This document shows positions 15,174 to 23,727 of a stretch of 25,379 nt of DNA, piece after piece. Below the pieces are notes generated by a model, which saw only the letters and a program-made list of their open reading frames with translations, searched no databases and had not been told where the DNA came from. A program made the translations under genes and the position numbers. The stretch is from CAYRPO01 sp964426305 (lineage in GTDB: Bacteria; Patescibacteriota; Saccharimonadia; Saccharimonadales; CAIOMD01). Numbering within the stretch: position 1 is the stretch's first letter; every line of letters starts with the position of its first letter. Where the stretch lies: assembly GCA_964426305.1 (NCBI GenBank), contig CAYRPO010000005.1, forward strand, positions 1 through 25,379, written 5' to 3'.

Positions 15174-17543
15174 TTAACGGCCGATTTTTTCTTCTGTCTT
15201 TTTTAGGTCGATCGTTGTCTTGACAACCGTGTCAGGGGCGAGAGAAACACTGTCAATTCCCTCTTCGACCAAGAAACGGGCAAATGCCGGATAGTCAGAA
15301 GGAGCCTGCCCACAAAGGCCAACCTTGACTCCCTTTTGCTTTGCAACCTTAATGACCCAACGTATAAGCTGTTTGACTGCTTCGTTGTTTTCGTCATATA
15401 CATGCGCAACTGTGTGATTGTCGCGATCGACACCCAGCGTTAACTGCGTAAGATCATTGGAGCCAATTGAAAAACCATCAAATCGGTCGGCGAACTGCTC
15501 GGCCAAAATAACATTCGAAGGTATCTCGATCATGACATATGCCTGAAAGCCGTTTTCGCCGCGACGCAGACCGGCCTCTGACATAATGCCTAAGACCTTA
15601 TCCGCCTCAGACAGATCACGACAGAACGGCACCATAGCCTTCACGTTCGTGATACCCATATCGTCTCGGACCTTCTTGAGCGCATAACACTCTAGCTTAA
15701 ACGCGTCTCGATACTGTTCGCTGTAGTAGCGACTTGCGCCACGCCACCCAATCATAGGGTTGTTTTCTTGTGGCTCAAATTGCGTACCACCAATCAAGTT
15801 AGCATACTCGTTTGTCTTGAAGTCGCTAAATCGGATAATGACATCATTCGGGTAAAATGCCGCCCCAATCATCGCAATACCCTCGGCTAGTTTGTCGATG
15901 AAATACTGCGCCTTGTCGTCGTAGCCTTTTGTCAGCTCCAAGATCTGTGCACGAACCGCTTTGTCTTTGACTTTGTCAAAATGCAGCAGTGCCAGTGGAT
16001 GAATTTTGATATGCGAGTCAATGATGAACTCTTCACGAGCTAGCCCAACGCCATCGTTTGGAATCAATGAGTAGGCAAAGGCATGGTCTGGTGAGCCAAT
16101 GTTCATCATGATCTTGGTCTTTGGCCGAGGCAGATCCTTCACGTCAGTTCGATTGACGTCGTAGTGCAAAATACCCTCATAGACAGTGCCTTCATCACCG
16201 CCACCTCCACAGTTCACGGTCACTTCTTGCCCGTCATGGATAAGATCCGATGCGTTGCCAGTACCTACGACACAGGGTATGCCAAGTTCACGAGATACGA
16301 TTGCCGCATGACATGTGCGACCACCTTTGTCAGTCACGATTGCACTAGCAATCTTCATAATTGGCACCCAGTCAGGGTCGGTCATTTCAGTAACCAACAC
16401 ATCGCCTTCTCTGAAATCATCTATGTCGGCAACGCTCATGATTTTATTGACCTTACCGGTGCCGATCTTGTTGCCAACACTTGTGCCCTTTACGATCACT
16501 GTGCCTTCTTGGGCCAGACGGTATTCTTCGATGATGTTCACATCACGGCGTGATTGTACCGTCTCGGCACGAGCCTGTACGATATACAGCTGCCCATCAT
16601 CCTCGTCGAGAGCCCACTCTATGTCCATTGGGTGACCATAGTGCTGCTCGATCAGCATGCCCCAGGTAGCGAGCGTCTTAACCTGCTCGTCGGTAATCGA
16701 AAACCGGTTTTGGTCATGCACTGCAACGGGTATGTTTTTTGTGCGATTACCGGCCTCGGGGATCATCTTCATCTTTTTTGTGCCCAAATGTCGCTTAAGG
16801 ATAGCCATTGTTGGCTTAAAGACGATAAATTCATCGGGACTCACATGCCCCTGAACGATGTTTTCACCTAAACCATAAATTGAACTCACAACCACGGCAT
16901 TTTTAAAACCTGACTCTGTGTCGATGGTAAACATAACGCCCGCACACTCAGAGCGCACGGCAACCATCTGCTGGATACCAACCGACAACGCAACCTTCAT
17001 ATGGTCAAACCCATTTGTGACACGATACACGATTGCTCGATCGGTGAACAAAGAGGCAATACATTCCTTAACAGAGCGCAAAACATCATGCTCGCCTTTG
17101 ATATTTAAAAACGTTGCCTGCTGTCCGGCAAATGAGGCATTTGGCAGATCTTCAGCTGTCGCAGATGATCGAATTGCCACCACGAGGTTATTATCACGAC
17201 CACATTTTTTGCACAATTCTGCATACCCGCGGGCAATCTCTTCTGCAAAATCTTTTGGCAATTCAGCGCCAACGATAAGTTCACGGATTGCGGCTCCACG
17301 CGCAGCAAGATCATGAACGTTACTGACATCAAGACCTTCGAGCTTTTCGGTGATCTTTTGGTTTAGCCCAGCTTTTTCTAGAAAATAACGATACGCATCT
17401 GCTGTTGTCGCGACGCCATTTGGTAAAAAGACACCCTTTGGACGGAGGTGATGATACATCTCTCCTAACGATGCGTTTTTGCCACCTACCTGAGGAATGT
17501 CGTCAATTGATAATTCCTCGAAAAATTTTAGATATTTGTACAT
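15174..17543 (-). CDS. ppsA: Phosphoenolpyruvate synthase
   Basis: Interconverts pyruvate + ATP and PEP + AMP + phosphate. 789 residues, the size of E. coli PpsA (792) and not of PPDK (about 870). Order: N-terminal ATP-grasp nucleotide domain (VGGKNASLGEM at 19-30, AIRSSATAEDLPNASFAGQ at 123-141), the swivelling phospho-histidine domain with H412 in TDKGGRTCHAAIVSRELGIP, and the C-terminal PEP-binding barrel (GLAREEFII, IGSNDLTQLTLGVDRD) ending with the catalytic cysteine C744 in GLCGQAPSDYP. AAGGGTGA seven bases before the ATG is a good Shine-Dalgarno. It leads the ppsA-pyk-pgk-tpiA run. In a fermenting cell it could run towards pyruvate with pyrophosphate-free ATP formation, but this is only inference. 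Confidence 0.97.
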   Translation of the reverse strand: MYKYLKFFEELSIDDIPQVGGKNASLGEMYHHLRPKGVFLPNGVATTADAYRYFLEKAGLNQKITEKLEGLDVSNVHDLAARGAAIRELIVGAELPKDFAEEIARGYAELCKKCGRDNNLVVAIRSSATAEDLPNASFAGQQATFLNIKGEHDVLRSVKECIASLFTDRAIVYRVTNGFDHMKVALSVGIQQMVAVRSECAGVMFTIDTESGFKNAVVVSSIYGLGENIVQGHVSPDEFIVFKPTMAILKRHLGTKKMKMIPEAGNRTKNIPVAVHDQNRFSITDEQVKTLATWGMLIEQHYGHPMDIEWALDEDDGQLYIVQARAETVQSRRDVNIIEEYRLAQEGTVIVKGTSVGNKIGTGKVNKIMSVADIDDFREGDVLVTEMTDPDWVPIMKIASAIVTDKGGRTCHAAIVSRELGIPCVVGTGNASDLIHDGQEVTVNCGGGGDEGTVYEGILHYDVNRTDVKDLPRPKTKIMMNIGSPDHAFAYSLIPNDGVGLAREEFIIDSHIKIHPLALLHFDKVKDKAVRAQILELTKGYDDKAQYFIDKLAEGIAMIGAAFYPNDVIIRFSDFKTNEYANLIGGTQFEPQENNPMIGWRGASRYYSEQYRDAFKLECYALKKVRDDMGITNVKAMVPFCRDLSEADKVLGIMSEAGLRRGENGFQAYVMIEIPSNVILAEQFADRFDGFSIGSNDLTQLTLGVDRDNHTVAHVYDENNEAVKQLIRWVIKVAKQKGVKVGLCGQAPSDYPAFARFLVEEGIDSVSLAPDTVVKTTIDLKKTEEKIGR

Positions 17544-17669
17544 GTGCTCACCCTTTTTTAATTTGCCATTTCTGCATAAATATTAGCACAGTAGTGGACC
17601 ATGATGCTTGTGATTTGAATCATTGTATCAGGTGTAGCTTTTGTCACGTTGTACATATAAAAATACTGC

Positions 17670-17675
17670 TATGAT
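17670..17675 (+). promoter_or_regulatory. -10 element deciding the adenylate-kinase-like start
   Basis: TATGAT is followed by GAATGTC and the ATG at 17683; TTGTAC lies 15 bases upstream. Because this -10 falls inside the longer open frame that begins at 17641, the downstream ATG is preferred. Confidence 0.4.
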
Positions 17676-17682
17676 GAATGTC

Positions 17683-18303
17683 ATGAATAACCAACATAAC
17701 CTCATAGCACAATGGCTTGGTACGGGCTCGATCAATCTTTTTGGTCGACCATTTGCCGGAAAAGATACGCAGGGTCGCATTTTGGCTGACTTGTTTAGTG
17801 GTGAATTAATCGCAGGAGGCGATATACTGCGAGGATTCCACGACCAACAAAAAGTACAGGAAGTAATGGCCGCTGGAGGACTGATTCCTAGTGATTTCTA
17901 CTTCGACATTGTCTTGCCTTTTTTGTCGCGCCCAATAATCAAGCATAAGCCACTTTTTCTCAGTTCGGTTGGGCGACTACAGGGCGAAGAAGGCACGATC
18001 ATGAAAGCAACAGCCGATTCGGGACACCCTATCAAGGCAGTGATTCTGTTGCATCTTTCAGAAGAAGAGGTTTGGCGTCGTTTCGACGCAGCAGCCGCCG
18101 AACAAGACCGCGGTACACGAGCAGATGACAGCCGAGGTGTACTACAGAATCGTCTGCAGAATTTTCAGCAAAACACAGTTCCGGTAATCGATTTTTATCG
18201 CAACAACGGCTTACTCATAGAAATCGATGGTACATTGTCCAGAGAAGACGTCACGAAAGAGATTTTAGATGTTCTTGCCGCACGTGCTCTAGCCGCGAAC
18301 TAA
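17683..18303 (+). CDS. Adenylate-kinase-like nucleoside monophosphate kinase
   Basis: 206 residues from the ATG at 17683; a 220-residue version from 17641 is possible but would overlap the -10. The P-loop is GRPFAGKDT (21-29), a variant of GxPGxGKgT with Phe-Ala for Gly-Ser and Asp before Thr. IAGGDILR (43-50) matches the NMP-binding ISTGDxLR, and RADDSRGVLQNRLQNFQQNT with P and FY after it matches the LID-proximal RxDD...R...Y region. The LID is of the short type. FLSSVGRLQGEEG stands where DGFPRTxxQ is usual, so the substrate may not be AMP. It runs divergently from ppsA and ends in a strong bidirectional terminator. A true adk probably lies elsewhere in the genome. Confidence 0.8.
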   Translation: MNNQHNLIAQWLGTGSINLFGRPFAGKDTQGRILADLFSGELIAGGDILRGFHDQQKVQEVMAAGGLIPSDFYFDIVLPFLSRPIIKHKPLFLSSVGRLQGEEGTIMKATADSGHPIKAVILLHLSEEEVWRRFDAAAAEQDRGTRADDSRGVLQNRLQNFQQNTVPVIDFYRNNGLLIEIDGTLSREDVTKEILDVLAARALAAN

Positions 18304-18318
18304 GCATCTTCACTAACC

Positions 18319-18348
18319 AAATAGCAGACACATGTGTGTCTGCTATTT
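18319..18348. terminator. Bidirectional rho-independent terminator
   Basis: Perfect 13-bp stem AAATAGCAGACAC / GTGTCTGCTATTT with loop ATGT, followed by TTA on the plus strand and by TTGG after an AAA/TTT stem end on the minus strand. It separates the converging adenylate-kinase-like and D-LDH-PGM genes. Confidence 0.85.
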
Positions 18349-18359
18349 TAGGTGCATAT

Positions 18360-20015
18360 CTAGGCTTGTGGAGGCGGCGAGTCAATATGTTGCACTTTTT
18401 TGTCCACCATATAACCCTTTTCGTCAACACCGTATACGATAATGTCGCCAAAAATCATCTCTAGGTCCTCAACATCTTTGTCGGAAATCTTTTCCATATA
18501 TTTGATCAATGCACGAAGCCCATTTCCATGACCAACCATGAGAACATTGCGGCCCGACAATAGTTCTGGCAAGACTGTTTTTTTGTAAAACGGCACGACC
18601 CGATCATATACCTCTTTGAGGGTTTCACCGCCAGGGATTTCCGCTTCCCAGCCACGACGTATTTGGTTAAAACGCTCGTCGCCAAGCAGCTCTTTCATCT
18701 CCCATTTATTTTTACCAGTGTACTCGCCATAATCTCGTTCGTTAATTGCATCTGTTCTCTCAAATGGCACGTCAAGTTGACCCGACGTGTCGAGAATTCC
18801 CTCGAGCGTTTCGAGAGTACGAATTTGCTGTGAACAATAGGCCTTGTCCAGCTTGATGTCCGTCAAGGCAAACGCCTTTCCGAGCAATCCAGCCTCATGA
18901 AAACCTTTTTCGCTCAGGTGTACGTCAGTGATGCCAGTCCACTGTCCGGTTGCATTCCATTCGGATTCGGCGTGACGAGACAACACCAGCTTGCCGATGG
19001 GTGGCTTTGCAGACTTGACTACATTTGGCACATTCCCGTACCAATAGTCGACAATATTCTGGACAGTCGTACTGTTGATGCGCTGAATAGCCTCGATCGT
19101 ATTGAAAGCATTGTGCGGCGTGATAATGACATGGGGCATGTGCTGTAATGCCATAATTTCAACACTGTGTTCAAGCATCCTTGCCGGTAGAGTATCACTA
19201 CGCAAAAGTTGCGTTTCTTCGTCGAGATTCAGTAGATGCTCGCCTTCGACGACATCAAGCGCCGCACCGCCCAAGTGTCCATCTTGCAAGGCCTCGACCA
19301 ATGCTCGAGAATCGACAATCTCGCCACGTGCCGTATTTACTAAAATCGAGCCCTCTTTCATCTGCTGTAAACGAGCCGCGTTGATGAGGTGGTGCGTTGC
19401 CGGCATATATGGAACATGTAGTGTTACTATATCGGCCGACGCCAGCAAGTCTTCAAGTGTAGCGTATGTAAAACCGAGATTGCTTGCTTGTTGTAGGTTC
19501 GGAAACGGATCATAGGCGATGACCTTCATATCAAAACCCTTCGCGATCGCGATAACCCGTTGTCCAATATGTCCCGTTCCGATTACGCCAAGTACCTTAC
19601 CAGACAAATCTCGACCACGAGAGGCTTCGCTCGGCTTCATGTCGCGGTCGGTCAAGATATAAGGTAACTTCCTCGTTAAAGACAAAAGTAATGCAAACGT
19701 ATATTCTGCGACCGTTGCTTCACCATATGTTGGGACGTTTACAACCGTGACGTCATGTTCAGACGCAGCCTGTAAGTCAACGTTATTAAAACCGGTCGAA
19801 CGACAGGCTATGAGTCGGAGTTTTGGTAATCGCTCAATAATGTCACGGGTTACCGTGCTCGACACAAAAACGGCCAGCACTTCAGTTTCTGGGTTAAGAT
19901 TTTCCACCGATATAGGACCATCAACGTATTCCCAGCGATGATCGGTTACAGCGAGTCCTGCAGAGAGTTGTTGTTTGTCTAATTCAGTGGCGTCATAGAT
20001 ATACACCAATGCCAT
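18360..20015 (-). CDS. Fused D-lactate dehydrogenase-type 2-hydroxyacid dehydrogenase and phosphoglycerate mutase
   Basis: Two enzymes in one chain of about 551 residues (554 from the ATG at 20024). Numbered from 20024, residues 5-335 form a D-2-hydroxyacid dehydrogenase: NAD motif GTGHIG (149-154), substrate arginine R233 in TARGEIVD, acid E260/E262 in DVVEGEH and catalytic H304 in TPHNAF. The lactate-type VEGEH.LNLDEE insert favours D-LDH, reducing pyruvate to D-lactate. Residues 345-545 form a cofactor-dependent phosphoglycerate mutase: RHAESEWN (350-357; the usual RHGES with Ala), NERDYGEYTGKNK (428-440) and VGHGNGLRAL (497-506; H499). The ATG at 20015 is preferred, since CATAAT (20028-20023) overlaps the upstream ATG. 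The frame is continuous through the PPIGKLVLSRHAE junction, with no gap or shift. Divergent from enolase, the enzyme that uses the mutase product. Confidence 0.93.
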   Translation of the reverse strand: MALVYIYDATELDKQQLSAGLAVTDHRWEYVDGPISVENLNPETEVLAVFVSSTVTRDIIERLPKLRLIACRSTGFNNVDLQAASEHDVTVVNVPTYGEATVAEYTFALLLSLTRKLPYILTDRDMKPSEASRGRDLSGKVLGVIGTGHIGQRVIAIAKGFDMKVIAYDPFPNLQQASNLGFTYATLEDLLASADIVTLHVPYMPATHHLINAARLQQMKEGSILVNTARGEIVDSRALVEALQDGHLGGAALDVVEGEHLLNLDEETQLLRSDTLPARMLEHSVEIMALQHMPHVIITPHNAFNTIEAIQRINSTTVQNIVDYWYGNVPNVVKSAKPPIGKLVLSRHAESEWNATGQWTGITDVHLSEKGFHEAGLLGKAFALTDIKLDKAYCSQQIRTLETLEGILDTSGQLDVPFERTDAINERDYGEYTGKNKWEMKELLGDERFNQIRRGWEAEIPGGETLKEVYDRVVPFYKKTVLPELLSGRNVLMVGHGNGLRALIKYMEKISDKDVEDLEMIFGDIIVYGVDEKGYMVDKKVQHIDSPPPQA

Positions 20016-20041
20016 GACCACCATTATGGCATAAACATAAC

Positions 20042-20047
20042 TAATAT
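20042..20047 (+). promoter_or_regulatory. -10 element directly before the enolase start
   Basis: TAATAT, then GAGAAG and the ATG at 20054. Leaderless layout; a weak AGAAG could serve the second ATG (20063) as a ribosome site. The divergent D-LDH-PGM -10 (20028-20023) is only 14 bases away, so the two promoters share the same short region. Confidence 0.45.
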
Positions 20048-20053
20048 GAGAAG

Positions 20054-21331
20054 ATGAAAATTATGAAAATAGATCACATTGTAAGCCGCCAAATCCTCGA
20101 CTCGCGCGGCAATCCAACTGTCGAGGCTGATGTTTGGTTAGAGAATGGCGTCTTTGGACGCGCCGCAGTGCCCTCCGGTGCATCTACCGGCAAACACGAA
20201 GCACATGAACTCCGCGACGGCGGCCAAGCTTACAGCGGCCTTGGCGTCATGCAAGCTGTCCGAAACATAACAGACACTATTCAGCCAGCCATCAAGGGCC
20301 ATGCTGCAGACGACCAATTCGCACTAGATGCATTACTGTGCGATCTAGACGGTACAGAGAATAAAAGCAACCTCGGCGCCAATGCGATCTTAGCAGTATC
20401 ACTAGCAGCCGCCCATGCTGCCGCAAAAACACGCAATGTCTTTTTGTACACCCACATCAACGACATAGCTGGCAATCCAGCACAAAACGTACCGATGCCT
20501 ATGATCAACGTCTTGAACGGTGGTAAGCATGCTACACAATCAACCGATATGCAAGAAAGCATGATCATACCCGTAGGCGCCACGACCTACGCACAGGCTA
20601 TGCAAATCGGAGCCGAAGTGTTTGCAGCACTCAAAAAAATCTTGGCCGAGCGAGGCCTATCGACAGCAGTTGGCGATGAAGGCGGCCTTACGCTACCAGT
20701 GCAATCGGGCAATGCTGAGGCGCTCGAAGTCCTAAGTGATGCCGTCGGACGCGCTGGATACACTCTTGGAAAAGATGTGGTATTTGCCCTCGACGTAGCA
20801 GCCAGTGAATTGTTCGAGGACGATACATACCATCTAAAGGCCGAGAAACATACCCTGACTACCGAGCAAATGATCGACTGGTACATAAAACTATGCAAGC
20901 GCTTCCCGGTTGTCTCTATCGAGGATGGCCTAGCCGAAGATGCCTGGAGTGGCTGGCAAAAGCTCACCAAAGCCCTGCCAATGCAGCTTGTTGGCGACGA
21001 TTTGCTCGTTACGAACATCGAGCGGCTACAAAAAGGCATCGACCAAAAAGCGGCCAATGCCATCCTAATCAAGCCAAATCAAATCGGCACACTTACCGAA
21101 ACAATTCGCGCCATCCAACTCGCACAGAAACACAATTGGCATACTGTTATCTCGCATCGCTCAGGCGAAACCGAGGACGTTACAATTGCCCATATCGCAG
21201 TCGGAACCGGATCCGGTCAGATCAAAACCGGCAGTATGTCGCGCAGCGAACGCACTGCAAAGCACAACGAGCTACTGCGTATTGAGTCATTCGACCCAAA
21301 TCTGAAACTCGTTAATCCGTTTACTGCATAG
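20054..21331 (+). CDS. eno: Enolase
   Basis: Dehydrates 2-phosphoglycerate to PEP. 425 residues, complete. DSRGNPTVE (16-24), SGASTGKHEA (41-50), the general acid E209 in VGDEGG, LVGDDLLVTN with the metal aspartate, the base lysine in AILIKPNQIGTLTE, SHRSGETED and IKTGS are all present. The usual EGGFAP is EGGLTLP and MQEFMI is MQESMI, small departures near the active site. The second ATG (residue 4, 20063) is an alternative start and gives the usual N-terminal length. The gene diverges from D-LDH-PGM across 29-38 bases and ends 16 bases before a converging GNAT-like gene, without a visible terminator. Confidence 0.98.
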   Translation: MKIMKIDHIVSRQILDSRGNPTVEADVWLENGVFGRAAVPSGASTGKHEAHELRDGGQAYSGLGVMQAVRNITDTIQPAIKGHAADDQFALDALLCDLDGTENKSNLGANAILAVSLAAAHAAAKTRNVFLYTHINDIAGNPAQNVPMPMINVLNGGKHATQSTDMQESMIIPVGATTYAQAMQIGAEVFAALKKILAERGLSTAVGDEGGLTLPVQSGNAEALEVLSDAVGRAGYTLGKDVVFALDVAASELFEDDTYHLKAEKHTLTTEQMIDWYIKLCKRFPVVSIEDGLAEDAWSGWQKLTKALPMQLVGDDLLVTNIERLQKGIDQKAANAILIKPNQIGTLTETIRAIQLAQKHNWHTVISHRSGETEDVTIAHIAVGTGSGQIKTGSMSRSERTAKHNELLRIESFDPNLKLVNPFTA

Positions 21332-21347
21332 TTCCCTGTGTGCGTAT

Positions 21348-21848
21348 CTAGAGTGGTTGCCGCAAATCTCTCACAAGCCCCGACATCATATAGTTGTTAT
21401 GTATCCCCTGCTCAAAACCAGCCCCCTTCAGTACAAGACGAGTATTGGGACTTCCTGCGCAGAGGTCTTCAGGAGCGACAACCGCCGCTACCCCTGCTCC
21501 TCTGGCACGCTCACAGGCATCCCTCAGCAGTGCAGTAGTAATGTCCGGCGCCCCCGCCAAAAGCGTCAGACACGCAGCCGTACGACATCGAGCAGATCTT
21601 GCGAGAGCTAGTCCGGCCAGGGGTGTACCATCACCCCGCGCACACACCGCGACATATGTTTCGTCGAGGGTCAAAATCACGTCTTCTATTGGGGGGATCG
21701 CACCCGGCTCTCTTCGCGAATGAGTCCATAGACGCAAAACCCCGCCGATCAGCCTCGCGAGATCAGGCGACGGACGACAGTGCTCAGGACTCACTACTGT
21801 CGTTAAACTCAGATCTCGACCTTCAAAACCAACCACATCCATAGACAT
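21348..21848 (-). CDS. GNAT-like acetyltransferase (tentative), GC-rich
   Basis: 166 residues from the ATG at 21848, which sits six bases after a clean GGAGGT; the longer frame from 21884 starts inside a T-rich run and is less likely. The C-terminal half has the GNAT layout: a strand with GTPLAGLALARSARC, then a helix ITTALLRDACERARGAGVAAVV and the terminal NTRLVLKGAGFEQGIHNNYMMSG, like the usual A..fY.k.GF motif. The acetyl-CoA Q/RxxGxG/A loop is replaced by LAGAPDITT, so activity is uncertain. The codons are visibly richer in G and C (GCG, CGC, CGG) than the neighbouring genes, which suggests recent transfer. It converges on eno. Confidence 0.6.
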   Translation of the reverse strand: MSMDVVGFEGRDLSLTTVVSPEHCRPSPDLARLIGGVLRLWTHSRREPGAIPPIEDVILTLDETYVAVCARGDGTPLAGLALARSARCRTAACLTLLAGAPDITTALLRDACERARGAGVAAVVAPEDLCAGSPNTRLVLKGAGFEQGIHNNYMMSGLVRDLRQPL

Positions 21849-21858
21849 AAGGCAACCT

Positions 21859-21893
21859 CCGTTGTAGAAAAACAAAAAAAGCATCTAGGGTTC
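21859..21893 (-). promoter_or_regulatory. T-rich leader with small hairpin before the GNAT-like gene
   Basis: On the minus strand a 5-bp hairpin TCTAG-CGAACC-CTAGA is followed by TGC and TTTTTTTGTTTTT, then CTACAACGGAGGT. This is terminator-like and sits upstream of the start codon, so it could be a weak attenuator or the end of an unrelated upstream transcript. The rest of 21885-22023 is AT-rich with nothing else recognisable. Confidence 0.3.
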
Positions 21894-22023
21894 GCTAGAG
21901 CTCTTATGTTTAGGGTTTATTATTTTTACATATTACGGATACACAACTATGCGTGATCTATGTCTCTATTATACTCGCAAGTCAATAGTAGTAAAAAGCC
22001 GCTCCGAACTGATGATACTTTTC

Positions 22024-22052
22024 TAGACATTGCATCTAATCTTTCGTAAACT
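22024..22052 (+). promoter_or_regulatory. Promoter of the beta-helix hydrolase, leaderless layout
   Basis: TAGACA (22024-22029) - 17 bases - TAAACT (22047-22052), then CCACTT and the ATG at 22059. No Shine-Dalgarno. Confidence 0.55.
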
Positions 22053-22058
22053 CCACTT

Positions 22059-23690
22059 ATGGTATTTCCCCACTTGAGATACAAAAACAACAAGCTTCAA
22101 AAACTGCCTAGCTTATATATATTTTTGGGGGTATTTATAGTCGTTGCTATCAGTTCCCTTGGCGCTTATTTCATTGTAAATAGCAGTGCCCAGGCAATGC
22201 TTGAGGTATACCCGGCTCCAGCCGGCATTACAGCAGACAGTAGCTATACCGTAAAAATTGATGGTCAAAATAGTTTCGTATATCCTTCGACATTTGGAGC
22301 GTTTACAAATTTCTCGTTTAGTGGCGGTACGATCCAAGTTACCGTCGACACAATAGCAACTATATCAACAGTGAAAATTCGACCACAGCGCGACAATATC
22401 CAGCCACAATTCACAGTCGGCGCTAAAACACTCACTTTCACCATTTCGCAGCCAGGGCAATATAGCGTCGAGATAAATGGTATCAGCACTCCCCTGTTTG
22501 TTTTTGCCAACACAATCGACACTAACAAACCAAGCAAAACGGATCCAAACGTCATGTATTATGACGGGGGTCAGGTATACAACACCGGTGAGATTGTTGT
22601 CCCTAGCAATAAAACGCTTTACGTAGAAGGTGGCGCCGTTGTGCGGGGTAAGATACGCGTCGGGCCAGGAACGCCAACAGGTACAGCAGTTAGTAACGTC
22701 CGTATAGCCGGCAGAGGAATAGTCGACTCGACTTTGCTCGCAGACCCAGGTCGCCCAGTCCGCGTACAAAAAAGTAGCAATGTGACCGTGGAAGGCTTAA
22801 CATTTCTCGGGAGAGAAGCATGGGGTGTCGTAACGTATCAATCGAGTGCAGTAACTTATAAAAATATTAAGGTCATAAACTGGCGAGAATTGACCGACAC
22901 TACACCAGATGGCATGGACATACTAGGTTCTTCAAACGTAACGGTCGAAGACTCATTCATAAGATCTTATGACGATGGCATAGCGGTAAAAAATAACAAA
23001 AATGGTTGGGTTGGCGATGTAGACACTGTTCTCATCCAGAGGATGGTAATTTGGAATGGTGACGCAGGCAATGGAATTAACATTGGCTGGGAAAATAATG
23101 CAAACTATATCAGGAACATTACCTACAAAGACATAGACATTATCCATAAAACGGCTAAAACTCCCCCGTTAAACAGAGCGGCAATAAGTATCCAAGTTGT
23201 CGATGGCGCTACCATTTCAAATGTGCAATACGATGACATAAGGGTCGAAGACGCCCAAGAACACTTAATCCGAATTGGTATCATGAAGAACGGCACGAGT
23301 CTCACAAGCAATGTGGGCATGATTCAAGATGTATGGCTGAAGAACATATATGCCTATGCCACTGCTGTTGGCTTGCCCGTCGTAATAGAAGGAAAGGATG
23401 ACCTCCACAAGGTCACAAATGTTAAATTTGAAAATCTTATGTACAGTAACCAGCCTGTGACCAGTGCTGCACAAGCTAACGCTCAGATAACATATGCAAA
23501 TAATGTGACATTTGTAACCAGTCCTCAGGCCTCGACCTCAGACCTAAATAACGATGGAGTAGTGAATATATTTGACCTGTCGGTGTTATTGGGTCGCTGG
23601 TCAACCACAGACGCAACTGCCGATGTCAACAAAGATGGTACTGTGAATGTATTTGACCTGTCGATACTTCTCAATAACTGGTCTGTATAA
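22059..23690 (+). CDS. Anchored beta-helix glycoside hydrolase with C-terminal dockerin
   Basis: 543 residues in four parts. (1) A basic head and a membrane anchor at about 17-40, leaving the rest outside. (2) An N-terminal beta-sandwich at about 47-152 (LEVYPAPAG to SVEINGISTPLFVFAN), as in GH49 and some GH28 relatives. (3) A right-handed parallel beta-helix at about 165-488 with GH28-like active-site positions: TPDGMDI (D284, D287; compare NTDG), SYDDGIAVK (D305, D306) and GNGINIGW (337-344; compare GHGxSIGS, with His changed to Asn). (4) A type I dockerin with two calcium loops, DLNNDGVVNIFD (495-506) and DVNKDGTVNVFD (522-533). It probably cuts a plant, microbial or host polysaccharide (pectin- or dextran-like), but the substrate is not settled. 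No cohesin is in the window. The gene is followed by a strong terminator. Confidence 0.87.
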   Translation: MVFPHLRYKNNKLQKLPSLYIFLGVFIVVAISSLGAYFIVNSSAQAMLEVYPAPAGITADSSYTVKIDGQNSFVYPSTFGAFTNFSFSGGTIQVTVDTIATISTVKIRPQRDNIQPQFTVGAKTLTFTISQPGQYSVEINGISTPLFVFANTIDTNKPSKTDPNVMYYDGGQVYNTGEIVVPSNKTLYVEGGAVVRGKIRVGPGTPTGTAVSNVRIAGRGIVDSTLLADPGRPVRVQKSSNVTVEGLTFLGREAWGVVTYQSSAVTYKNIKVINWRELTDTTPDGMDILGSSNVTVEDSFIRSYDDGIAVKNNKNGWVGDVDTVLIQRMVIWNGDAGNGINIGWENNANYIRNITYKDIDIIHKTAKTPPLNRAAISIQVVDGATISNVQYDDIRVEDAQEHLIRIGIMKNGTSLTSNVGMIQDVWLKNIYAYATAVGLPVVIEGKDDLHKVTNVKFENLMYSNQPVTSAAQANAQITYANNVTFVTSPQASTSDLNNDGVVNIFDLSVLLGRWSTTDATADVNKDGTVNVFDLSILLNNWSV

Positions 23691-23727
23691 TTTTGGTTAC
23701 ATTATTGTATCGACACCAAAGTGAACA

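Noticed and set aside
21905..21935. AAACCCTAAAC-like telomere-type repeat
   Set aside because: Only a single copy plus a partial one; chance in an AT-rich spacer.
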